From Pomphorhynchus laevis (Eukaryota; Acanthocephala; Palaeacanthocephala; Echinorhynchida; Pomphorhynchidae), in contig WNNJ02003193.1 of NCBI GenBank assembly GCA_012934845.2, forward strand, positions 21,972-85,971: a stretch of 64,000 nt of DNA, in the 5' to 3' direction. The notes beneath the pieces were generated by a model, which did not search any database, was not told the DNA's origin, and saw only the letters and a program-made list of their open reading frames with translations. This document shows positions 1-11,832 of this stretch, one piece after another. Position numbers and translations under genes: made by a program. Each line of letters begins with the position of its first letter. The stretch's first letter is position 1.

Positions 1-640
1 TTTCGTCCGTGACAAGGTCCGCTCATCTAACTTAATTCTCCGTGATATCCGCCGTATCCGCCCCCTTATCGACTTCCGTTCTTGTATGTCTCTTCTTTCA
101 TCGCTTCTTTTCCCTAAAATCGATTACTGCCTTAGCCTTTTCGCCAATTCTCCAAAATCCATCATCCTACCCCTACAACAAATAATCAACACCGCCGTTC
201 GAGGGCTCTTTCGTCTCCGTCGCTTCGACCACACATCCACATATTTTGCCCAACTCTCCTGTCCCACCATCCACATCAGCATCAAACTCCGCCTTCTTCT
301 CGTTACCTTTCGTCTCATCGCTGTCGGCTCCCCATCGTTCATCAACCTTCCTTTCTTAGACGATACTCGCCCCACCTCGCTATCGCTTCGTTCCTGTCAT
401 ACCCTCTTACTCCACGTTCCTAATTGCTCCAACAACTACGGTCTCCGATCCTTCCTCGTCGCCGCCTCACTCGCCTGGAATCAACTCCCTCTCGACGTCG
501 GCCACGCTCCCTCCTTTACCACATTCAAACACCTACTCCGTTCACACCTTCTCGACACATGATTTACATTTTTGTTTTGTTGTGGTCATGTAAGCGTGTG
601 CTGGCACGCATTTGCCACGTTAAAATAAATCTTTTTTTAA
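1..640 (+). mobile_element. CR1/L2-like LINE, 3' end (C-terminus and 3' tail)
   Basis: The plus strand reads as the C-terminal part of a CR1/L2-like ORF2, entering from outside the window and ending near 562. Visible landmarks are the LDYC-like motif (KIDYCLSLF), the line of hydrophobic and basic residues after it, RSCHTLL, and the WNQLPLDV segment near the end, which is the usual WNSLP block of this clade. A short 3' tail (563-640) contains GCATTTGCCACG and AATAAA-like sequence and ends in a T-rich run. The reading frame is open from the window start to the stop. A second copy lies in opposite orientation at 838-2800. Clade assignment is from motif memory, not from a search. Confidence 0.75.
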
Positions 641-837
641 TCCAATTTATGGTTTTATTTAAAACCATAAAGTAGATCCTAAAGTATCAATAAAGGACCA
701 GATCGTAATTAACAATAGATTGAGATGATATAGTGATTCCGGAATATAATATTCTATAATAACCACGCTAATAACCACGGTAATTTGAAGCTGTCAGCGA
801 TTTTCCCCTCTTTTCGAATTCCGTTTTTAATGCTCAG
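641..837. other. Spacer between two inverted LINE 3' ends
   Basis: About 200 bp of unique AT-rich sequence separates the two tail-to-tail CR1-like copies. It contains no recognisable gene or motif. Confidence 0.4.
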
Positions 838-2800
838 TAAAAAAAGATTTATTTTAACGTGGCAAATGCGTGCCAGCGCACGCTTACATGACCACAACAA
901 AACAAAAATGTAAATCATGTGTCGAGAAGGTGTGAACGGAGTAGGTGTAGTAATGTGGTAAAGGATGGAGCGTGGCCGACGTCGAGAGGGAGTTGATTCC
1001 AGGCGAGTGGGGCGGCGACGAGGAAGGATCGGAGAACGTAGTTGTTGGAGTAATTTGGAAGGTGGAGTAAGAGGGTATGACTGGAACGCAGCGATAACGA
1101 GGTGGGGCGAGGAAAATTTACGAGTAGGCGGAGTTTGATGCGGATGTGGATGTTGGACCAAGATAGTTGGGCAAGATATGTGGATGTATAGTCGAAGCGA
1201 CGGAGACGAAAGAGCACTCGAACGGCGGAGTTGATTATTCGTTGTAGGGGTAGGATGATGGATTTTGGAGAATTGTCTCAAAAATTGAGGCAGTAATCGA
1301 TTTCAGGGAAAAGAAGCGATGAAAGAAGAGACATAGAAGAACGAAAATCGATAAAGAGGCGGATACGGCGGATGTCACGGAGAATTAAGTTAGATGAGCG
1401 GACCTTGTCACAGACGAAGGGTTTAAGGGAAAAGTGATCATCGGAATGGTACAGTGACAGGAAATATATTTGTTTACCAGGGAGGATCTACATTATTTTG
1501 GACTTGTCAAGGTTTAGAACGAGATGGAGATTGGAGAGACGTTTGTCGATAGATAAAATACAGTTGAAGGCAGAAATGTTGATATTGTGTATGCGATGTG
1601 CAGGTGCATGTGCATAGATGAAAATGCCATCGGCGTATTGCATGACGCTAAAGGAGTAAGGTTTGATAAACGGAGAGAGATCGCCAAGCAGTAGAGAGAA
1701 AATCAGGGGACCTAGAACTGAACCTTGTGGGACCCTGCAAAAAGTAGGGATGGGAGGTGAGGATGATGAATTAGAACATACGCGAAAGGAACGATCGGAT
1801 AGATATGAGGCAAACCATGCTACGGAGGAAGAAGAAAAGCCGTAATCATAACGAAGGCGAGACGGAGGACGGAGTGGTCGACAATGTCGAAGGCGGATGA
1901 TAGGTCGAGGGAGATGAGAACACTATATAGAGCCTTGTCTTGAGAAATGAGTAAGTCGTTGTAAACTTTCATGCAGGCGATTTCTGTGGAGTGATTAGAG
2001 CTGAAAGCGGATTGGAAAGGACGGTACAGATTGGGTGAGGAGAGATAAGCGTTGATCGGTATTAAGATGAGGCGTTCCAAGAGCTTAGAAAGAGTAGGGA
2101 GTAGTGAAATAATGCGATAGCTAGAAGGAAGGGGGTCAAGCAATTGTTTCTTAGGGACGGGACGAACGATTGTGGATTTCCAGTGTGAAGGGAAGATACG
2201 ACTGCGGATGGACGAGTTAAACAAGGTTGTGATAAAAGTGGATATCGATGAGCATATGGATTTAAGTATGTGGGTAGGCAGGGGATCAGCAGGTGAGGTT
2301 TTACTGGGCAATGGCATGGGGACAGATGAGACTTCGGTAGGTGAGAAGGAAGAAGATGAAAGAGTTCTGGGCGGATGAGGCTAGGCGGGGCATAGTGGAT
2401 AGTATTGAGACCGTAGTGTGAGAGAGCAACGTGGATACTTTGGTCTGCAGAAATGACGAATAATCATGGGGATTAATATTGTAAGGCGAAGAGGAGCGAG
2501 CAAGGATTGAGTTAAAAGTATGCCATAGGGTCTTAGAGTTGAAACACATTGTAAATTGTTTGCCATTCTATACGATCTAATAAAATCATCTCCATATTTT
2601 GAGTTTCCGTTTGTAGTGCCTTTAAATATGCTTTCCGATGCGTCTTTCCTAGCTGCCACGAAGAGAAGTTCAAAAAGTTATGCAGTATCTAATTGTATAA
2701 AATATTTGGCTATAAATTTCCGCAATTTTAGTTTATTTTTAAGGAATGTTTTATATTGTGCAATAATTTGTTTGCCTTGAGTTATGTTAAAATACATATA
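838..2800 (-). mobile_element. CR1/L2-like LINE, minus strand, linker plus RT plus 3' tail
   Basis: Read on the minus strand, 2800 to 838 gives the region before the reverse transcriptase, the RT domain and the C-terminus of a CR1/L2-like element. RT landmarks: a DPLPTHILK block, SYRIISLLPTLSKLLERL, QSAFSSNHSTE, and SLDLSSAFDIVDH (RT motif A with AFD). The usual YADD appears as YADG near 1635. The C-terminus (1217-915) and the 3' tail are near-identical to the plus copy at 1-640. The frame is interrupted several times, so the element is dead. It abuts another minus-strand LINE at about 2820. Confidence 0.75.
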
Positions 2801-2819
2801 TTGCCTTCAATGGCTAATA

Positions 2820-5190
2820 AAAAAGCCCATTTCATTTTTGATTGCTTTAGTAATTCTTTTAAGTATGCTAATAAGAAGTATTTTCTTTGTTATGGAGGGC
2901 GGTTTCGATCATAAAAACTGAAAGTGGGAGCCAGGAAGTCTTTAGCAATATTTATGCTTTCATTTTATGTAATATTCCGTCGATATGCATTACTTGCTAT
3001 TCGTATACCTTTGAAATGGCTATCCAAAATCTTCAAACTTCTGACTGCCTGTGTGCCAAATAACCCGTTACTCATAGAATCAGCTATCTTCCATTTATAA
3101 GTGATATATTTCGTTTTATTTTCGTTTAGTTCAAGTCCTATATCAAATGTCTCTGTTTAATTAATTTGACTGTGGTGTAAATGCAAGCATTCACTTTATT
3201 GATATCTTTAGTTCATTTCTTGAAGAGGAGAGTTATGTCGTCGGCAAAGATGCAACAATCCATGTGTTTGTTTCTTAAGTTCTTGGTGATATATACAGTA
3301 GCTAGTTTGAATAAAATAGGAGATATTGGTGAGCCCTGCGGCACTCTTTTTGATAGGAATCTAAATTCGTCATATGTACCCTCAAGTGAGGCGGATCTAG
3401 ATTTTAATAACCAACTAATCCGATGAACGAGACTGTTATGTATGTTGAAACGATGTAATGCATTGAAGATACTCTCGTGGCTTATCGAGTCGAAAGCGGA
3501 TGAGAAGTCTAATGAGTATATAATTTTTGCGAAATAGCTACTAGTAAGGAACCTCTGCATATAATTTATCGCCATGGTGGCGCTTTTATTTTTTCGAAAC
3601 CCGAAATTATTACTGGGTAAAATCTTATTATCTTCGAGAAATTTTGTGTACTTATTAGTTACTGCTTTTTCGTATATCATATTTAACGAATTTGATATTT
3701 TGATTGGCCTCAAATCCTTTTTATTTCTTGTTCTTAATGTCTTTGGAATTAGGATAATTTTATCTTGTTCGATTTCTTTCGTTTCCAGGGTTTGTTTTTA
3801 ACATTATTTTAGCCAGGAGGAGTTTGTTCTCTTGATTGATCAGTTTTATAGCTGTTCGCTGTCAATTTTCGCGTTTTCTCGTTGCCGTTCGGATATGTTG
3901 GATTCTGTCTGTGTTGGTAAACTGGCCAAATTTTTGTAAATTTCTTTGTTCTCTGTTGAACATGTATTATTATCGTCGTGGTTTAATTTCTTATCTAATT
4001 CGTCTATCTTTAATATTAAATTCTTGATTGTTAAGTTTAGGTTTTTTATCATTTCATTGTGGTCATGTATGATTTTCTAGAGATCTGCTACTAGCTTTCC
4101 TTGCGAGTGGTCTAACGGATTGGAAGGTATATCAGAGTAATAGTGCTTAGTTGGACTGTTATGATTATTATACGAAATCTGTGGTAATGAGGAATTCAAA
4201 CTGAATTGCGCCGCTGCGCTTTAAGTTTTTGTAATCGTAGATGACATGTTACATACTTTGACCTATATGTTGTTGTCCACAATTGACGCAGAGTCTTTTG
4301 AATTTGTTATAGCAGTCTATTGATTTGTGTTCGCCTGCGCGGTGAACACACTTTGGGTATAGCATACGCACAATGAGAAGTAATGTTCCCAGCCCTGACA
4401 GTGAAAACACTGGGAAAAGTTATCTTTTTCATTCGTCCTCAAATTCAAGTATCATGATTTCCTAACCCCCTAAACCGTATCGGTCTTTTTTTATTTTTTA
4501 AAGTCGTCCGTTATGGCATCTATCACGTACAATATGTCACCAAACCTTCTATCTTTACATCTTCTCAGGATGTTGAATTCATTCTTTTGGCAGAAATCTT
4601 CAACTTCTTTTGCGTCAACATATGCAGGAACGTTTTTGATTAACTTTTTGGTCCGTTATATTTAAACCATCTACCTTTTTGAAAGTCTCTAGGTATGTAT
4701 CTAAGCACCTTTTTCGGTGAAAGCTATTTTAGCACCATAACCTCCGGTTCTGATATATTTGAACAAAATTTCCTTATTTTGTTTATTTCTACAATCCCTG
4801 TGCATTAAGTGCCAATTATTCAATCCATTACTGTTTTTGAATTTTATATTTAATAAATAAGGATCTTTTTTCTAGGATATAAATAATTGTGGTTAACAAA
4901 ATCTCTTACCGGGGTGCTGTCGTTGAGAGTTATCCCGCTCATTTTCTTTTGATTTCCATCATTTGTATGTTGGTGATTGTGTTCTTTTACGGGTTCCTTT
5001 ATTATCCAGTCCTCTTCTATTGTCAAATTCGGATGTAATGAATACATCCTCTTCTTGCTGTGTTTGATATGATTTAGACTAATATCGGCTTCAGAGATCT
5101 TTCTTTTAAATCTGTTATTTATGCTGGCTACTTTGTCAATGATGATTGTAATACGCTTGGAACTTTCTGCTGGTAGTTGCATCTGAATTA
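2820..5190 (-). mobile_element. LINE with zinc-knuckle ORF1 and FADD reverse transcriptase, degenerate
   Basis: On the minus strand, 5182-4850 is an open segment of uncertain function. The stretch 4720-4240 holds the end of an ORF1 (gag-like) with CCHC zinc knuckles: a C-x2-C-x4-H-x4-C knuckle near 4410-4370, then two poorer ones. From 3713 to 3213 an RT fragment shows NNFGFRKNKSA, YSLDFSSAFDS (motif A), RVPQGSPISP (motif B) and CCIFADDITLL (motif C, FADD). RT thumb-like sequence continues to about 2830. Triple CCHC knuckles in ORF1 are typical of Jockey/CR1-group LINEs. Frame breaks are many; the apurinic endonuclease part is not clearly visible. Confidence 0.7.
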
Positions 5191-5274
5191 GACGTAAAAC
5201 TTTTCGCTGTTAGTTGCGAACTAATAATAATAAAGATTTTCTTAGTAAAAGTTGCGAACTGAAACTTTTAAGTG

Positions 5275-5330
5275 CGCTCATTGGCGTGCATTTGCCACTA
5301 TAAATAAATTATTTATCATTCATACTTTCA
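5275..5330 (+). mobile_element. Short LINE 3' tail, plus strand
   Basis: The sequence around 5285-5325 contains GTGCATTTGCCACTATAAA, which matches the 3' tail of the CR1-like copies (GCATTTGCCACG followed by an A/T-rich end). Only the last few tens of bases of such an element seem to be present, inserted next to the start of the minus-strand LINE. Confidence 0.4.
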
Positions 5331-5379
5331 TGTTCAGCGGCATTTTTCATTATACTTGCCACTCATTCAATGAGTTGCA

Positions 5380-6600
5380 CACAGCTGCTGCCGATGGCGC
5401 CAATACCCTGTAAGCCCAATCCTTCTGAGCACTCAGGATTGGCGAGCGTAGATCGGTTTTTTCTGAAACCATGTTAATTATTACATAACACATTGTTAGA
5501 CTCAAGAAAGTTGGTAATACTGCGACAAAGTATTCTCCCCAAAACCCTACAGCATACGCAAGTCATACTAACTGGTTGATAGTTGTCAACACAGAAGCGA
5601 CTACCTTTTTTAAACAAGGGGCATACTATGAAGGTTTTCCACATCATAGGCATATAGCGGTCTTAGGCAATGCCGCAAATGTGGCAAATAAAGGAAAACA
5701 AATTACAGGTGACAGATGTTTAGGATCTGAAAACAAATAAAGGAATTCGGGCATGGATAGTTTTGAAGATATCAGACGGACTAGCTCAATGCTTACGTCG
5801 TTAACTGAGAACATATTCAACACATCGACATTTCTGTTAGCAGATACAGATTCTACTCAAATTATCACGTGAAGCTGGCACAATAAAGTGACGAGCAAAT
5901 GTATTTGCAATATCCTTCTCATTAATATGAATAGTACCATTTCTATCCGCAAATGAATTAATTGATCCACTACTGTATTTAAAGTTTACGTAGTCAAAAA
6001 GCGAGTGTATATTGTGCTTACATTGTTGCATAAGACGCTTCACAAATTGGCGTTTCTTAACACGTTTTATGGCCGTGAACTTATTCCTTATTCCTTATAG
6101 ATTAAAACTTATATCATGCTTTACAAATCATAAATATGACAATTTCTTTTTATTATTTATTAGTGGAGAGTGAAGTAAAATATTTATTTAATCGAATTTT
6201 CAATAGCCTAATTTCCAATAGCCTACTGATATCATCTTCAGGAGTAAATGGTACAAAATATTTTTATTTCTTTTTATGCATAACATACGTCTCTATCAAA
6301 CCAAGTAGGAAGTTTTGAATGCAATCCAGTAGATTTACGAGGCGAAAATCGAAGGAGCAAATCTAATAGAATATGTTGGAATTGATGCCATGCCATTTCC
6401 ACTCCCTCAGCAAATTGATTAAGCCAATGTATATGTGATAGACAATTATAAACCATTCCGAAATCTGTTTTGAAAGCAATGGTTTGAATACCAGAGGGGC
6501 TCTAGACGAGATATCTGATCCAATAGATTTTGTTGTGATATAAGACAAATATCAAGCAGAGAGCGCTTGTATTCATAAAAGCGGTGAATTCCGTCACAAT
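5380..6600 (-). mobile_element. Degenerate LINE RT fragment
   Basis: The minus strand gives, from 6043 downward, a linker-like segment (SLFDYVNFKYSSG, then NEKDIANTFARHF) followed around 5600-5450 by RT-like text: NYQPVSMTCVCCRVL, LESNNVLCNN and HGFRKNRS, the usual NYRPVSLTCV...HGFRK blocks of CR1/Jockey RTs. The region from 6050 to 6600 is probably more of the same element but is not readable as a continuous frame. Confidence 0.55.
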
Positions 6601-8930
6601 TTATGTAAAGTTTAACCAAGGGATTGTATTAATAGCCTACCCATAATGCCTCCACTCCGTTAATTGAACAAGAACTAAGTACACTAAACGTTGCTAAACA
6701 TTAATATACATCACTACACCACCACCTTTGCAATTTAATCTGTCTGCTCGATAGGAAACAGTGAGATAATTCAATTTTCTTGTCATCGATGTCAGAATTC
6801 AATCAAGACAACGTGACTATAATGACTTCGGATTTGGTTTGGTATATTCGATACGAGAACATAATTTATGAATTTTGTGTAGGATACTGCGACCATTTGT
6901 TTATAATATTAAGTGATCAAAGTTTTGAACAGTATCGAAAGGAGTGACTTGAGTATATCTGTCAGCTATAAACTCCTTTAAGAGCGTGCCACACACTTGA
7001 TTGGAATTTATATATATTTTAGCATGATTTGGCGTAATCAAAGTCTCTTATTAAACAAATGCATTAAGAATGCGACAGAACTCATTTGGATTTTAAACTT
7101 AGATGAGTCTAATGTAGACGAATAATGTAGACAAATAATAATTTGTTGATTACATCCATGGTGATCACGACTACTAATATGATATATATAAGTTACCTTA
7201 ATACTGTAAGCAACCTCTGCTGGGCGGTCGTTGAAGACAGTTGAAAGTAATGATCTCACACTTTTTAGGTCATTGTTCAAACAATACTGACTATTCACAA
7301 CCGATGACTCTTAAACGTTCACGAAAAGTACCGCTTGAGAGCGATCAACGTGGTTCCTAGTTTTATGAAACCTTGTAATAAGCTCGTTATTCGTTAAACA
7401 ATCTTGATAGTTGAATATAGAGGTTTTAAGTAGATTACTTTCCTCTGTTTCTCGATAGTTAGTAGGAGACGAAGATATTCTGTGGATGTAAGTTATGTAG
7501 ATTATTATCGTTACTCACAGACTTAACGTTCTCCTGTATATTTAGATCAAGATATCTAAAGATAAGATATGCCTTTTTTGGTACAAAATTGGCTCTATTT
7601 TTGTAGATAATTTTATTTTTCTGATCTTTGAATATAAAGAAAATATCTCTACCAATTTATTCAATTTATTGAATAAATTGAATAAATACTAATTTATTGT
7701 TGAGTTGGTTTCGAAAAATATTTTTTTACATTAAAACAAAAATGATTTTTGATATAAAATATCTTATATAAAATATTAATATGTAAATTTATTGTATTTT
7801 ACCGATAAGTAATATATTGATAGTAATATATTTTTGGCTAAAATAGAAATCAATTTTTATGTAATTCTGGTCAAATGTTTCATCATGTCAATTTTGTCTT
7901 ATACATTATTATGCCAGAAGTCTATTTATAATTGTTAATACAATTTCATAATCTTCATGTTAATTTAGTTTCTGTCTTTTTAAATTATTAAGACAATAAT
8001 TCAAAAATTATTATAAGATACTTGATAATCAAATTTCATCATAAAGAATACGTCATTAGCATGTATTTTGCCCCGATGCTATGCTGGGTCGAGGAATAGG
8101 GGCCGAAACAATTTCATGATCATCATAATTTAGTTGCTGTATTTTTAAATTATTATACTGAAATAGACAAAATTAATTTTAATATTTCACTTATCTCTTA
8201 TATTATAACAAAATCACTTGTAAATTTGCACAGTATTATTCTAAAGAGAGAAGGAATAATCAAGTGTTTGACCTTTGACTCTAATTTGAATTTATTGCTT
8301 TAGTTAATTTGTATTAATGCTATAAATTTATAAAAAATTTAAAAAAGGTACAACGAAGATAAGATTGAAATCTAATAAAATAATTATTTATTAATGATAT
8401 TTTTTCAACGTTTTTATAATTTTTCAACGATGGTTACGATTATAGTCTGGATTAAAGTCTGGATCAGTTGCTATTGACTTAAATCTCAAAACAAAAATTA
8501 AATTAGCTAAAGATGTTCCTCTTTTGATAATGTGTTTGGATGAAATGTTCTTTTCAAAATGAAATTTCCGAGAAATTGATCGCTTGTTTGATTGCACAAG
8601 TCATTAACAGAAATAAAGCAGAAGAATGAATAAAGCTAAATGAATTGCACTGAAGAACGCTTATCAAGGCTTTTATTAAACTTGTATATAAATAATAGTA
8701 TTTACATATTTGCTGTTTAAAATTTACTTGAACCGAAAATAATTTTGGGTTTAATAAAACTCTATTAATATTTCTTATTTAAAAAATAAAATATTATTGA
8801 TTAATAATGAATAAAATTAATATTTATAAAATTAAAAACTTAAGAATTAATATTTATTATTAATGAATAAATTAATAATATTTGATCTAATAATTTTGTT
8901 AATAATTAATAATTATGAGAGAATTTATTA
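6600..8930. other. AT-rich region without recognisable gene
   Basis: Mostly A/T-rich sequence with short runs of higher complexity at 6700-7500. One minus-strand open segment (7298-7038) has no recognisable domain. The only identified item is an inverted copy of the dispersed structured repeat at 8029-8110. Nothing else can be supported. Confidence 0.4.
8029..8110 (-). repeat. Dispersed structured repeat, copy 1 (inverted, 3' half)
   Basis: In the minus orientation this reads GTTTCGGCCCCTATTCCTC, then a CATAGCA block, then ATACATGCTAATGACGTATT and GATGAAATTTGATTAT. These are the same blocks, in the same order, as the second half of the plus-strand copies near 40800, 53510 and 58240. Only the 3' half is preserved. 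Confidence 0.75.
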
Positions 8931-8957
8931 TACCTCTTTACCTTTCGGTACTGGGTA
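8931..8957 (-). other. 3' stem-loop of the intact LINE
   Basis: In the element RNA sense this folds as UACC-GAAA-GGUA, a four-pair stem with a GNRA-type loop, flanked outside by a second UACC ... GGUA pairing. It lies at the very 3' end, where LINE reverse transcriptases often recognise their RNA. Confidence 0.55.
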
Positions 8958-9003
8958 AACAAAATAAATACACCAAAAGTTTATCAATTTTATAAATTGT
9001 ATT

Positions 9004-11832
9004 TCAAAATCTTCTCCTACTGTCAATATCGGATAGTGACATATTTTTCAAAATTGGGCAAGTGAAGATATGCAGGTTAGATGCGCATTCATTTTTGCAA
9101 AGAACACAAATGCACAAAGAGCACCGTGCATGTACTGGAATTCTAATAGCGCAGAATTTATCGTGATATCCATGGACAGATGCTCTCCAGATCAGCGGTC
9201 TTTTCCTTGCACAGGGTTCTCTCCATTTAGTCTGTAAGAATGCCGGAGTAAGATAAAATTCAGAATCCAATGACGTCGTCTTTCGAAAGAACATGTTCAG
9301 GTTAGTAGTAAATGATGCAGTGTGTTCAAGATTAAATGTTGAGCAGATGTATTTAGAGCAAGGTTCTAACGATGATAGTATCGCTATAACCGATGAAGAA
9401 CATTTTGGTGAGACTCCAACAATTCGCTTCACGAATCTCCATTGACACTTGTCCAACTGCTGAAAATTGAAGGGACTTAAATCCGACCAGATAACTGGCA
9501 AAGCATATGAAACTATGGGAAGCAACATACTTCGAAAATACCGGAGGGCTCCTGAGAAAGATAAAGAACCTAAGTTTTTTGCATAAGAGGTTGCTACAAC
9601 TAACTTCGAGGATTTACGATGTAGGTGTTCAGTAAATGACCATTTCGACGAAAGTAATACTCCCAAATAATTGTAACTATTGCAGAATTCTAAATCTACA
9701 TTGCCTATTCTCAGCATGTCACATCGACGCAAAGGTCCACCTAACCGAAATTTAAGGGCTTTCGATTTATTTACATTCACCGTCAACTGATTTGATAAAC
9801 AATAGGATGACAGAGCATCTAACGCACTTTGAGCGGATAAAAGATCTTTGGCTAATATTACTAGATCGTCGGCATAGAGGGTACAAGAGACTTCATTCGA
9901 TGCATGACGAAGATGCATAGGCAAATCCATAACAAAAAAGGAAAATAATATAGGGCTGAGTGGATCTCCCTGTAAAACACCGCGATTAGCAAAAAAGAAA
10001 TCAGAGGTGTTGATACCATCAGATACTTTAAGGCGATTAGGCTGAAGCACAGAATAAATAAGATACAAAAAGCGACCACTAACGGACACTCTGGTGGAAA
10101 GTTTATCAAGTAACAAAGAACGATTCACTGTGTCAAATGCTCGCTCAAAGTCAACAAAAGTAGCATACAACGGTCTACGATTAGCGAAACAATTGGTGAC
10201 TTCGTCACGGACATGCTTTATTGCATCGGACGTTGACCTTTTCGGGCGGAATCCATACTGCTCCGTAGGTAAGAGATGCTCGCGAAACTTAATAAGGCGC
10301 ATATACATTATATGAGTCAATAACTTATAACTGTGATTCAATATCGCAATCCCCCTGTACGCATCCAGTGAATCATAGTCACCTTTGCCCTTATGCAGGA
10401 TCTTAATTACACCGTCGCGCCACGAAATCGGAAACGGATGACCTGCAAGAAGTAGATTGAAAAGTTCTGTCCAGTAGTCTATCAAAATATCGATAGTCGA
10501 CTTTAACTGTTCTACGCATAATTGATCTAACCCGGCAGCTTTATGATCTTTTAAGATTGATAGGGATCTTACGACTTCAAACGGCGTAAAAGGTAAATTC
10601 AGAGGATCTGAACCGTATATTGAATTTATGCATGAAACTGAAGATAAACGTACAGGCATGTCTTCTAATATTGAATGGCGCAAAATAGATTGGAAGTGTG
10701 ATTTCCAATTTTCTATTTGAATCCTGGAATATGTTCCAATGTTAGCTTTCTTAAGTATCCACGGTGTCGACTCCGCCTTAGACAATTCCCGTCGTTCAAT
10801 CTCTAAACGTCGTTCTCTACGATACATCGATACAAGTTTAACGTAAAGCCTACGTAAATCTACAAAATCTTTCCTTACCGTTAAATCGAACCGATAACTT
10901 TTATTTAATTGAATTAAATGTTGCTGGAACTGTTTAAACCAAGCGGGTTTTACTAGGTATGAGTTTTTTTTGGAATAGTCGGATTCATATCTACAAGCCG
11001 ATAGAAGGGTGGAAATTACAGAAGTAATGCTGTTCCCCAGTTCTCCTGATCTAAGGAATTGAAAAGCTAGATTTATTTGACTATAATCAATTGCTGAAGT
11101 ACATAATTTCCTGCTAGGTTGACGGGGCAAATCTATTGATTGTATGTTGCATATGCAATCGAAAATACACGAGACAGGTTTGTGTTTACGAACTAACGCC
11201 CATTTTGAAGATAGTTCTAGCCCTATATGTCTTACATGCACGTTAGTAAATATGATGTCTATACAGCTTTTACCTGTAGAAGATTCGTAGGACCAATTTT
11301 CATTAGGGATGTATAACTTTAGATTTATAGACTTAAAGTAATTGACAAGAATTCGCAATTTTCCTGTGATTGGACTGGTGAATCTTGCATTAAAATCTCC
11401 TGCGATAATTATCGGGACTGTGCTGTTTAGAGTTGAAAGAAGCTGAGAAATTTCGTCAATTATATCTGCCGCGGTAAGTGTGGGTTTGAAATAGCATGCG
11501 ATAAAAGTGATGACAGGTGTTTCAAGCAGTATAGAATTCAGCAAATACCTACATTGCCAATCCCTGAAGGCCCTATTTAAACCTAAAATTATTCCACCCG
11601 CGGGGCGACCACGAATGCCCAATAAAGCAGGATTGTCAAATGTATAAAAACCAGGTAAAGAATAATTATTAGTAAACATGGTCTCTAATAGTACCACAAC
11701 GTGAAAGGTATCGAACCAGGATTCAATACCTTGCTCGATCAAAGACGCCAAACCTTCCACATTAAATAGTAACAGTCTAAAAGACTTGTGGTGCTCACAA
11801 ACCTGACTACCACTTCTTGCAGAAGAGGATAG
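9004..11832 (-). CDS. LINE ORF2: AP-endonuclease and reverse transcriptase
   Basis: ORF2 nicks target DNA and reverse transcribes the element RNA. Counting from the GTG at 11760: endonuclease blocks AGDFNARF (120-127), SCIDIIFT (165-172) and a RKHKP segment (191-195) where many APE domains have SDHxP. RT motifs: YGFRPKRST (502-510), TFVDFERAFD (534-543), VLQGDPLSP (595-603), the catalytic LYADD (628-632) and NYLGVLLSS (697-705). A C-terminal Cys/His cluster runs from C880 to C901. The frame is open upstream of the GTG to 11832, just after the ORF1 stop, and the conserved first endonuclease block (LLLFNVEGL) lies across that GTG. No ATG precedes the FNVEGL and LLE catalytic segments, so translation must enter from upstream or at a non-ATG codon. 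Confidence 0.92.
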   Translation of the reverse strand, partial: LSSSARSGSQVCEHHKSFRLLLFNVEGLASLIEQGIESWFDTFHVVVLLETMFTNNYSLPGFYTFDNPALLGIRGRPAGGIILGLNRAFRDWQCRYLLNSILLETPVITFIACYFKPTLTAADIIDEISQLLSTLNSTVPIIIAGDFNARFTSPITGKLRILVNYFKSINLKLYIPNENWSYESSTGKSCIDIIFTNVHVRHIGLELSSKWALVRKHKPVSCIFDCICNIQSIDLPRQPSRKLCTSAIDYSQINLAFQFLRSGELGNSITSVISTLLSACRYESDYSKKNSYLVKPAWFKQFQQHLIQLNKSYRFDLTVRKDFVDLRRLYVKLVSMYRRERRLEIERRELSKAESTPWILKKANIGTYSRIQIENWKSHFQSILRHSILEDMPVRLSSVSCINSIYGSDPLNLPFTPFEVVRSLSILKDHKAAGLDQLCVEQLKSTIDILIDYWTELFNLLLAGHPFPISWRDGVIKILHKGKGDYDSLDAYRGIAILNHSYKLLTHIMYMRLIKFREHLLPTEQYGFRPKRSTSDAIKHVRDEVTNCFANRRPLYATFVDFERAFDTVNRSLLLDKLSTRVSVSGRFLYLIYSVLQPNRLKVSDGINTSDFFFANRGVLQGDPLSPILFSFFVMDLPMHLRHASNEVSCTLYADDLVILAKDLLSAQSALDALSSYCLSNQLTVNVNKSKALKFRLGGPLRRCDMLRIGNVDLEFCNSYNYLGVLLSSKWSFTEHLHRKSSKLVVATSYAKNLGSLSFSGALRYFRSMLLPIVSYALPVIWSDLSPFNFQQLDKCQWRFVKRIVGVSPKCSSSVIAILSSLEPCSKYICSTFNLEHTASFTTNLNMFFRKTTSLDSEFYLTPAFLQTKWREPCARKRPLIWRASVHGYHDKFCAIRIPVHARCSLCICVLCKNECASNLHIFTCPILKNMSLSDIDSRRRF

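Noticed and set aside
3574-4027. Plus-strand frames rich in Leu/Phe/Ile
   Set aside because: They are antisense shadows of the minus-strand LINE RT and ORF1.
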